A stretch of DNA of 32,877 nucleotides from NCBI GenBank assembly GCA_945902115.1, contig CAMDLY010000028.1, forward strand, positions 1-32,877, written 5' to 3'. The notes under the pieces are model-generated. The model was not told the origin of the DNA and did not search any database. It was given only the letters and a program-made list of their open reading frames with translations. Of the stretch, positions 7,079 through 13,059 are shown one piece after another (positions within the stretch are counted from its first letter, which is position 1; each line of letters opens with the position of its first letter). A program made the position numbers and the translations under genes. This DNA comes from Lishizhenia tianjinensis. GTDB lineage: Bacteria > Bacteroidota > Bacteroidia > Flavobacteriales_D > Crocinitomicaceae.

Positions 7079-7103
7079 ATGCACAGTGCGTTTACACGTG
7101 CAT
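7079..7103. repeat. Dyad ATGCAC-N13-GTGCAT upstream of the HTH gene
   Basis: Six-base arms at 7079-7084 and 7098-7103, with further CACAGTG and CACGTG text between them. It lies about 20-45 bp upstream of the HTH protein start. It could be an autoregulatory operator; short arms make chance quite possible. Confidence 0.35.
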
Positions 7104-7185
7104 GTTCGGTTAAAACATTGTCTACTAAAATATTAAAATTTTTAATAAACTTATAGTACTTATAACAACTATAACAAAAAATAGT

Positions 7186-8493
7186 TTAACCAAATAGTTC
7201 TTTAATACCCTCAATAATTTTTAAGGAAGCTTCATCCAGTATGTGGTGGCTATGTTTATCTGACACGAAACCAACCTCATAGCCGCTCGGGCCTATATAC
7301 ACGCCATTATTCAATAAAAAGTTATGAAGCTTATTGAAGTATGACATATCTGGATCAATTTGACTAGACCTCACGATACGTTTTTTACCATTAAATGAAA
7401 ACCAAAATATTGACCCTATTGATACAAGTTCCAAGGGGTAATTATTTTCGCTGCAAAAGAGGTTAATTTCTGCTGTGAATTTTTCGGTTCTGATGGCTAT
7501 ATTTTTATAAAACCCTTCTTGTGAACATTTTTTTAACTGCGCCAAACCAGCGGCCATTGCTACTGGGTTTCCGGAAAGAGTTCCTGCCTGATAAACAGGT
7601 CCATCAGGTGAAACGAATTGCATAATTTCTTTCTTAGCACCATAGGCTCCAACAGGTAGCCCACCGCCAATAATTTTACCATAAGTAACTATATCAGGAT
7701 ATATTCCATATAATTCTGAAGCACCACCAAATGCGACACGAAATCCTGAAATTACCTCATCAAAAATTAAGAGAATTTTGAATTCATTACATAGCAGTCT
7801 CAGTCCATTTAAGAACACGTTATTTTGTAAAAGAAGACCATTATTTGCAGGAACAGGTTCAATTATGACACAAGCTATGTCTTGTTCGTATTCCTCAAAA
7901 CATCTTCTCAGGCCATCTAAATCATTTAAAGGAAGAACTATTGTTTCTTTCGCAAAAGCTTCAGGAACGCCTGCACTTGAAGAAGTACCAAAAGTTGCCA
8001 ACCCACTTCCTGCATTCACAAGTAATGCATCAACATGACCATGGTAACAACCATCGAATTTGATAATTTTGTTTTTCCCAGTATATCCTCGTGCAAGGCG
8101 AATTGCGGACATAACTGCCTCAGTACCAGAACTTACAAAACGTAATTTGTCGATAAAAGGAATTCTTTCTAGAATAAAACTAGCGAGGTCATTTTCTTTT
8201 CTTGTTGGTGCTCCAAAACTCGTCCCATTTTTCAGTGTTTCAACGATACTTTCAAAAATATCAGGATCATTGTGCCCAAGAATTAAAGGCCCCCAACTGC
8301 AACAAAAATCAATGAACTTATTGCCATCCTCATCCCAAATAAATGGACCATCTCCTTTTTTAATAAATAAGGGGGTTCCACCAACAGATTTGAATGCTCT
8401 CACAGGTGAATTTACACCACCCGGGAATAGCATTTTTGATTTTTCGAACAACTCTTCTGAAGCCACTTTTGTAATTGATTCGGTTTTGTTCAT
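7186..8493 (-). CDS. hemL: Glutamate-1-semialdehyde 2,1-aminomutase
   Basis: A 435-residue PLP enzyme of aminotransferase class III that converts glutamate-1-semialdehyde to 5-aminolevulinate in the C5 route to haem. Visible signatures: FPGGVNSPVRAF (23-34), the SSGTEAVMSAIRLARGYTG block (121-139), FDGCYHGH (146-153), IFDEVISGFR (243-252) and the PLP-binding Lys273 in TYGKIIGGGLPVGAYG. The length is typical. The start at 8493 lies about 20 bp downstream of an exact -7 box (8520 to 8513), giving a very short leader. It diverges from kynureninase across 41 bp. Confidence 0.97.
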   Translation of the reverse strand: MNKTESITKVASEELFEKSKMLFPGGVNSPVRAFKSVGGTPLFIKKGDGPFIWDEDGNKFIDFCCSWGPLILGHNDPDIFESIVETLKNGTSFGAPTRKENDLASFILERIPFIDKLRFVSSGTEAVMSAIRLARGYTGKNKIIKFDGCYHGHVDALLVNAGSGLATFGTSSSAGVPEAFAKETIVLPLNDLDGLRRCFEEYEQDIACVIIEPVPANNGLLLQNNVFLNGLRLLCNEFKILLIFDEVISGFRVAFGGASELYGIYPDIVTYGKIIGGGLPVGAYGAKKEIMQFVSPDGPVYQAGTLSGNPVAMAAGLAQLKKCSQEGFYKNIAIRTEKFTAEINLFCSENNYPLELVSIGSIFWFSFNGKKRIVRSSQIDPDMSYFNKLHNFLLNNGVYIGPSGYEVGFVSDKHSHHILDEASLKIIEGIKELFG

Positions 8494-8507
8494 TTGTCTT
8501 ACCTTTG
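8475..8507 (+). promoter_or_regulatory. Promoter of the kynureninase gene
   Basis: TTG at 8475-8477, a 22-bp spacer and TACCTTTG at 8500-8507, an exact TAnnTTTG. The -33 part lies inside the hemL start region on the other strand. The kynureninase ATG follows 28 bp later. Confidence 0.6.
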
Positions 8508-8512
8508 TGGCA

Positions 8513-8520
8513 CAAAATTA
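8513..8520 (-). promoter_or_regulatory. -7 element of the hemL promoter
   Basis: Read on the minus strand this is TAATTTTG, an exact TAnnTTTG, 20 bp upstream of the hemL ATG. The -33 partner is less clear (TTTGG at 8550-8546 is 26 bp away). It is separated by only five bases from the opposing kynureninase -7 box. Confidence 0.55.
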
Positions 8521-8534
8521 CGAATAATCAAAGA

Positions 8535-9812
8535 ATGATGGAATTCCAAAATAGCGAGAATTTTGCAAAAAAAATGGATGAATTGGACCCCTTAAAGTCC
8601 TTCAGAGACGAGTTTATATTTCCTACTTTCACCGAAAAGCCAATTGTCTATTTTACAGGTAATTCGCTAGGCCTTCAGCCCAGAAATGCAGCAGTTTATA
8701 TCCAAGATGAATTAAAGGATTGGGCAACTTATGGGGTAGAAGGACATTTTTTAGCAAAAAGACCCTGGTATTCGTATCATGAACAATTGACCCTGATGAC
8801 GGCGAAATTAGTAGGTGCAAAACCTATTGAGGTTGTTGTAACACACTCTTTAACAACAAATTTGCATTTGCTAATGGTTTCTTTTTTCAGGCCATCGGGA
8901 AAAAGAACTAAAATTCTTTGTGAAGCAAAAGCCTTTCCTAGTGACCAATATGTTCTTGAGTCGCAAATTGCATTCCATGGGCTACCGAACAGTGATTTAG
9001 TTGAAGTTTCTCCTAGGAAGGGAGAACAACTCATAAGGGAAGAAGATATTATCTCGAAAATTGAAGAATTGGGGGAAGAGCTCGCACTAGTTATGATTGG
9101 AGGTGTCAATTATTATACCGGGCAACTTTTCGATATGAAGAAAATTACAACAGCGGGGCATGCTGTCGGTGCAAAAGTTGGATTTGACCTCGCTCATGCG
9201 GCAGGCAATGTCAACTTACAATTACACGACTGGAATATAGACTTTGCCGCCTGGTGTAGTTATAAGTACTTGAATTCGTCTCCTGGTGGGGTTTCGGGCT
9301 TGTTTATTCATGAACGTTTTGCTGATGACAATTCTCTCCCTCGATTTGCTGGGTGGTGGGGATATGACAAATCAAAGCGGTTTAAAATGGAGTCGGGGTT
9401 TATACCAATGCCTGGAGCAGAGGGTTGGCAATTGAGTAATGCTCCCGTGCTTGCTATGGCAGCACATTTGGCCTCCCTTGAGTTATTTGAGAAAGCAGGT
9501 ATGTACGCTATTGGAGAGAAAAGAGACTTAATGACTGCTTATTTGGAATTTATCATTGATGAATTATCAGCGAGAAACAAAGATAGATGCACCTTTGAAT
9601 TAATTACCCCTCGTGATAAAACAAAGCGTGGTGCACAACTATCAATTATGGCTAAAGGTCAGGGGAAATCTCTATTTGAGGCCTTGAGTAAAGAGGGAGT
9701 AGTTGCAGATTGGAGAGAGCCAAATGTGATCCGAGTGGCACCTGTACCCTTGTATAATTCCTTTGAAGATTGTTTCCGATTTGGTGTAGCTTTAGAGGCG
9801 GCTATCCAATAA
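8535..9812 (+). CDS. kynU: Kynureninase
   Basis: A 425-residue PLP enzyme that cleaves kynurenine (or 3-hydroxykynurenine) to anthranilate (or 3-hydroxyanthranilate) plus alanine. Family text: FTGNSLGLQPRNAA near the N-terminus, GVEGHFLAKRPWYSYHE, HSLTTNLHLLMVSFF, GVNYYTGQLFDM, DLAHAAGNV and WCSYKYLNSSPGG with the PLP Lys244, then RFAGWWGYDKSKRFKM and the C-terminal RVAPVPLYNSFEDC. I chose ATG 8535 (an ATG at 8538 follows at once) because the longer upstream frame would run into the hemL start and promoter. Length agrees with the family. No other kyn-pathway gene is nearby. The 3' end overlaps the convergent purN by 11 bp. Confidence 0.95.
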   Translation: MMEFQNSENFAKKMDELDPLKSFRDEFIFPTFTEKPIVYFTGNSLGLQPRNAAVYIQDELKDWATYGVEGHFLAKRPWYSYHEQLTLMTAKLVGAKPIEVVVTHSLTTNLHLLMVSFFRPSGKRTKILCEAKAFPSDQYVLESQIAFHGLPNSDLVEVSPRKGEQLIREEDIISKIEELGEELALVMIGGVNYYTGQLFDMKKITTAGHAVGAKVGFDLAHAAGNVNLQLHDWNIDFAAWCSYKYLNSSPGGVSGLFIHERFADDNSLPRFAGWWGYDKSKRFKMESGFIPMPGAEGWQLSNAPVLAMAAHLASLELFEKAGMYAIGEKRDLMTAYLEFIIDELSARNKDRCTFELITPRDKTKRGAQLSIMAKGQGKSLFEALSKEGVVADWREPNVIRVAPVPLYNSFEDCFRFGVALEAAIQ

Positions 9813-10371
9813 CAAAGTGAAATACTGTTTGAGGAAAATATTCATATTCAAGTAAGCGCACCTTATTTTCTATATTTTCGGCGCTATCCTCCTCACTAAT
9901 TGGCACTTTAAATTGAGCCACAATTCTCCCCTCGTCATAAATTTCACTTACCTCATGGATGGTTATACCTGATTCTCGTTCGTTAGCCTCGTATACAGCT
10001 TGATGAACATGCCTTCCAAACATACCCTTTCCTCCGAACTTTGGCAATAAAGAAGGGTGAAGGTTTAGTATTCGATTTTTATAGGTTTGAATTAACGAAG
10101 GAGAAATTTTTTTGAGAAAACCAGCTAAAACGATGTGTGTTACCTCTTCTTCAAGGCAAACCGACGCAATTTCCTCATTCAAACCGTCGGAGCCATTCAA
10201 TAGTTCAATGTATTTGATACTTTTCGTTGAACAAAATTCGCAGATATCCTGATTATTTTTGGTGGAAATCAATACAAATTTACTTATGTTAGCTAGAGGT
10301 TCAAATTGGATCAAACGTTTTGCATTTGTTCCAGTTCCTGAAATTAAAATCGCTATTTTCAACGGTCTCAT
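9802..10371 (-). CDS. purN: Phosphoribosylglycinamide formyltransferase (GART)
   Basis: A 189-residue formyltransferase that transfers a formyl group from 10-formyl-THF to GAR in purine synthesis. It opens with IAILISGTGTNAKRLI, the phosphate-binding loop region. The catalytic triad is N103 and H105 in ILNLHPSLLPKFGG and D146 in IYDEGRIVAQ. FGRHVHQAVYEA and SGITIHEVSE also match. The length is standard. The start codon is the centre of a 14-bp palindrome, and an exact -7 box lies 8-15 bp upstream, so the mRNA may be leaderless or nearly so. It converges on kynureninase. Confidence 0.96.
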   Translation of the reverse strand: MRPLKIAILISGTGTNAKRLIQFEPLANISKFVLISTKNNQDICEFCSTKSIKYIELLNGSDGLNEEIASVCLEEEVTHIVLAGFLKKISPSLIQTYKNRILNLHPSLLPKFGGKGMFGRHVHQAVYEANERESGITIHEVSEIYDEGRIVAQFKVPISEEDSAENIENKVRLLEYEYFPQTVFHFVIG

Positions 10372-10377
10372 GAGACC
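10364..10377. repeat. Perfect 14-bp palindrome centred on the purN start codon
   Basis: GGTCTCATGAGACC reads identically on both strands, with the purN ATG at its centre. It lies just downstream of the purN -7 box, where a regulator bound there could block transcription. No known Bacteroidota purine operator is recognised. Confidence 0.6.
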
Positions 10378-10378
10378 A

Positions 10379-10386
10379 CAAAGTTA
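10379..10386 (-). promoter_or_regulatory. -7 element of the purN promoter
   Basis: TAACTTTG on the minus strand, an exact TAnnTTTG eight bases before the purN ATG. No TTG at the -33 distance is seen. Confidence 0.45.
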
Positions 10387-10427
10387 GAAAACTTGTCTGA
10401 ATGACTTATTTTTTAGAATAGTTGATA

Positions 10428-10453
10428 AATAAACAAGAATTATTTTGTTTATT
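10428..10453. repeat. 9-bp inverted repeat in the purN-acpP intergenic region
   Basis: AATAAACAA (10428-10436) and TTGTTTATT (10445-10453) around an 8-base spacer. The right arm contains the TTTTG that would serve as the -33 element of acpP, so it is a candidate operator. The AT-rich content raises the odds of chance. Confidence 0.5.
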
Positions 10454-10475
10454 GGGTGTTTGTTTTTTTACTTTG
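10443..10475 (+). promoter_or_regulatory. Candidate promoter of acpP-fabF-rnc
   Basis: TTTTG (10443-10447), 21 bp, then TACTTTG (10469-10475). The -7 box is one base short of TAnnTTTG. The predicted leader is about 20 nt to the ATG at 10503. Confidence 0.4.
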
Positions 10476-10502
10476 CAGGTTGAAACCTTTAAATTTTTTA
10501 AG

Positions 10503-10739
10503 ATGTCTGAAATCAAAGCTAAAGTTATCGCGATAATCGTAGATAAACTGAATGTTGAAGAAAGTGAAGTGTCAAACGATGCAAGCTTCACAAATGACTT
10601 AGGTGCCGATTCATTGGACACCGTTGAGTTAATTATGGAATTTGAAAAGCAATTCAATATTTCAATTCCAGATGATAAAGCAGAGGGCATCCAAACGGTT
10701 GGTCATGCGATTGCCTACATTGAGGAAAACGCAAAATAA
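10503..10739 (+). CDS. acpP: Acyl carrier protein
   Basis: A 78-residue acidic four-helix protein that carries fatty-acid intermediates on 4'-phosphopantetheine. The attachment motif is [10 protein letters not shown] with Ser37. It ends [13 protein letters not shown], as usual for AcpP. The ATG at 10503 is chosen over earlier in-frame codons because it gives the canonical length and N-terminus ([18 protein letters not shown]). It precedes fabF by 21 bp, the classic acpP-fabF-rnc order, giving a shared transcript for fatty-acid elongation and RNase III. Confidence 0.97.
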   Translation: MSEIKAKVIAIIVDKLNVEESEVSNDASFTNDLGADSLDTVELIMEFEKQFNISIPDDKAEGIQTVGHAIAYIEENAK

Positions 10740-10760
10740 TTTGTCATTCCAAACTAAACG

Positions 10761-12014
10761 ATGCAATTAAAAAGAGTTGTTGTAACAGGTATGGGGGCGC
10801 TGACTCCACTAGGTAATTCATTGGAAGCATATTGGGAAGGATTGATTTCCGGAAGAAGTGGTGCTGCTCCAATTACGCAGTTTGATGCAACTTTATTTAA
10901 AACACAATTTGCTTGTGAGTTGAAAGGATTCAATGTGGAAGAGCACATGGACAAAAAAGAGGCTCGTAAGTTAGATCAATTTTCTCAGTACGCCATGGTT
11001 TCCTCCACGGAAGCTATGGCTGACTCTGGGTTGATGGAGGCAAATCCTAATTTGGATAGAATTGGTGTTATTTGGGGTTCTGGCATTGGAGGGCTTAAAA
11101 CTTTTCAAGAAGAGGCTCGAGAATTTTTTCGTGGGGACGGAACTCCACGATTCAACCCTTTTTTCATACCTAAAATGATTGCTGACATTGCAGCAGGGCA
11201 TATTTCTATCAAATATGGTTTAAGAGGTCCAAATTATGTTACCGTTTCGGCGTGTGCCTCTTCAACTAATGCGATTATTGATGCTTTTAACTTAATTCGT
11301 TTGGGTAAAGCCGATGCAATCGTAACAGGTGGCTCTGAGGCGGCAGTGAATGAAATGGGAATGGGTGGTTTTAATGCATTAAAAGCCCTATCTACTAGAA
11401 ACGATGATCCACAAACAGCTTCTAGACCTTTTGACGCTGAGCGTGACGGTTTTGTACTCGGCGAGGGTGCAGGTACCCTAATCCTTGAAGAGTATGAACA
11501 TGCGATTAAAAGAGATGCAAAAATATACGCTGAAGTAATTGGAGGTGGAATGTCAGGTGATGCTTATCACATGACGGCACCGCATCCCGACGGAATTGGT
11601 GCAAGAAATACGATGTTGGCAGCAATTGATGACGCAGAAATTTCTGCAGAACAGATTGACTATGTCAATGTCCATGGTACATCAACACCTCTCGGTGATG
11701 TCGCTGAGGTTAAAGCAATACAGCAAGTATTTGGAGCGCATGCTTACAAGTTGAATATCAGTTCAACTAAATCTATGACGGGTCACTTACTAGGTGCGGC
11801 TGGTGCGATTGAGGCTATAGCATGTATTATGGCCGTTAAAAACGATATTATTCCTCCCACAATAAATCATTTCAATGATGATCCTGAATTGGATCAGCAA
11901 CTTAATTTTACTTTTAATACCGCTCAGAAAAGAGTAGTGAACGTAGCGCTATCCAATACTTTTGGGTTTGGCGGTCACAACACCTCAGTAATTGTCAAGA
12001 AATTTAAAGGATAA
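10761..12014 (+). CDS. fabF: Beta-ketoacyl-ACP synthase II
   Basis: A 417-residue condensing enzyme (thiolase fold) that extends acyl-ACP with malonyl-ACP. The Cys-His-His triad is C165 in VSACASSTNAI, H305 in NVHGTSTPLGD and H342 in STKSMTGHLLGAAG. It starts RVVVTGMGALTPLGNS and ends in the glycine-rich NTFGFGGHNTSVIVKKF. The length is typical. The stop codon is followed after three bases by the presumed CTG start of rnc. Confidence 0.98.
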   Translation: MQLKRVVVTGMGALTPLGNSLEAYWEGLISGRSGAAPITQFDATLFKTQFACELKGFNVEEHMDKKEARKLDQFSQYAMVSSTEAMADSGLMEANPNLDRIGVIWGSGIGGLKTFQEEAREFFRGDGTPRFNPFFIPKMIADIAAGHISIKYGLRGPNYVTVSACASSTNAIIDAFNLIRLGKADAIVTGGSEAAVNEMGMGGFNALKALSTRNDDPQTASRPFDAERDGFVLGEGAGTLILEEYEHAIKRDAKIYAEVIGGGMSGDAYHMTAPHPDGIGARNTMLAAIDDAEISAEQIDYVNVHGTSTPLGDVAEVKAIQQVFGAHAYKLNISSTKSMTGHLLGAAGAIEAIACIMAVKNDIIPPTINHFNDDPELDQQLNFTFNTAQKRVVNVALSNTFGFGGHNTSVIVKKFKG

Positions 12015-12017
12015 AAT

Positions 12018-12734
12018 CTGAAGCTATCTTTATTTTCAGGAAAGAAAAATGGGAATGAACTGAAATTAATTTCGTTCATTATCAAGCGATTCGGATATAA
12101 GCCTAAAAATATACAATTAGTTCAACTAGCAGTTACACATAAATCAAGTCTAGCGAATCTTAATTCTGAAGATTCAAATGAAAGGCTTGAATTCTTAGGC
12201 GATGCCATATTGGATGCTGTCATTGCAGAGTATTTGTTCTCTAAATTCCCAAAGGAGGACGAAGGTTATTTAACCAAAATCAAATCAAAAATAGTCAACC
12301 GGAAAAATTTAAGTGATATTGGGAATGAAATGAAAATAAGAGATATACTAATATTTAATGAGTCGAGAACAATAAACATAAACTCATTAGAGGGCAACGC
12401 TTTAGAAGCTATTATTGGCGCAATTTACCTCGATGGAGGATTTGAAAAAGCTAGATTGTCAATTAATAATTATGTTATCAGAAACCATGTGAATTTAACA
12501 AAATTATTGGAGGAAGAAATTGATTTTAAGTCCAAGTTGTTTATATGGTGCCAAAAGAGAAAACTTACAATTGAATTCATAGTAATTTCCGAGACACACG
12601 AAAATGGTCAATGGCTATACAGTGTAAAAGCTGTTATCAACAACTTACAATATGGAATTGGAATTGGACAATCTAAAAAAGTAGCTGAGCAAGAGGCGGC
12701 AAAAGAAACCTTTCAAATTATGGGGGAATTGTAG
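12018..12734 (+). CDS. rnc: Ribonuclease III, probable CTG start
   Basis: RNase III cuts double-stranded RNA in rRNA maturation and mRNA decay. The catalytic domain has NERLEFLGDAILD with metal ligands E55, E58 and D62, then GNALEAIIGAIYLDGG with E130. The C-terminal dsRNA-binding domain (about 165-238) includes DFKSKLFIWCQKRK and KVAEQEAAKETFQ. The frame is open back to fabF, but it holds no ATG or GTG before the catalytic motif, and the first TTG (12210) lies inside that motif and would delete most of the catalytic domain. CTG at 12018, three bases after the fabF stop, gives MKLSLFSGKKN and a normal 238-residue protein. Two nearby ATGs (12049, 12055) are out of frame and stop at once. ATT at 12069 is a less likely start. 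The usual Asp three residues before E130 is Asn127. Confidence 0.9.
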   Translation: MKLSLFSGKKNGNELKLISFIIKRFGYKPKNIQLVQLAVTHKSSLANLNSEDSNERLEFLGDAILDAVIAEYLFSKFPKEDEGYLTKIKSKIVNRKNLSDIGNEMKIRDILIFNESRTININSLEGNALEAIIGAIYLDGGFEKARLSINNYVIRNHVNLTKLLEEEIDFKSKLFIWCQKRKLTIEFIVISETHENGQWLYSVKAVINNLQYGIGIGQSKKVAEQEAAKETFQIMGEL

Positions 12735-12790
12735 GAAAATACTACTCAGATGTCGTAAAAAATCATTTTCTTTGTATAAATAATAAACGT

Positions 12791-13024
12791 ATGAATAGTA
12801 CAGATTTTTTTTGGGGTATAGCTGATGTATTTCAAATGGCTTTTTTATTTTTTGATGCCGTTGGTAACTATTTCAATTATTCACTGATTTTATTGGGTTT
12901 TTTCGGTTTTTATTATTGGATGAATACCCAAAGAAAGTTAAGTGCGAAATCCAATGTGCCGTCAGAGGTATCAGACCCATCATTTAAGGAATGGTACAAA
13001 GGAGAAGGCCGTCGTTTGAAATAA
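12791..13024 (+). CDS. Small single-span membrane protein (DUF6341-like)
   Basis: A 77-residue protein: a short N-terminal helix (FFWGIADVFQMAFLFFDAVGNY), a membrane segment around 28-46 (NYSLILLGFFGFYYWM), and a polar tail ending in EWYKGEGRRLK. It resembles the short DUF6341-type proteins encoded throughout Flavobacteriia, whose function is unknown; that family assignment is from memory of the pattern. It lies 56 bp after rnc and 35 bp before the T9SS gene on the same strand. Confidence 0.7.
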   Translation: MNSTDFFWGIADVFQMAFLFFDAVGNYFNYSLILLGFFGFYYWMNTQRKLSAKSNVPSEVSDPSFKEWYKGEGRRLK

Positions 13025-13059
13025 GGCAACTTTTTTTATAAAGATACGTCTTTGTTAAT

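Noticed and set aside
8060-8527. 155-codon open frame on the plus strand
   Set aside because: It lies antisense to hemL, whose motifs are complete; its predicted protein is Ser/Pro-rich with no family look. It is a shadow of hemL.
8475-8534. Upstream start for kynureninase at 8475
   Set aside because: The extension lies over the hemL start and the kynureninase promoter itself; the length with ATG 8535 is already normal.
12210-12734. Short rnc starting at TTG 12210
   Set aside because: This start lies inside the first catalytic motif and would remove most of the RNase III catalytic domain; the frame upstream encodes the missing part perfectly.
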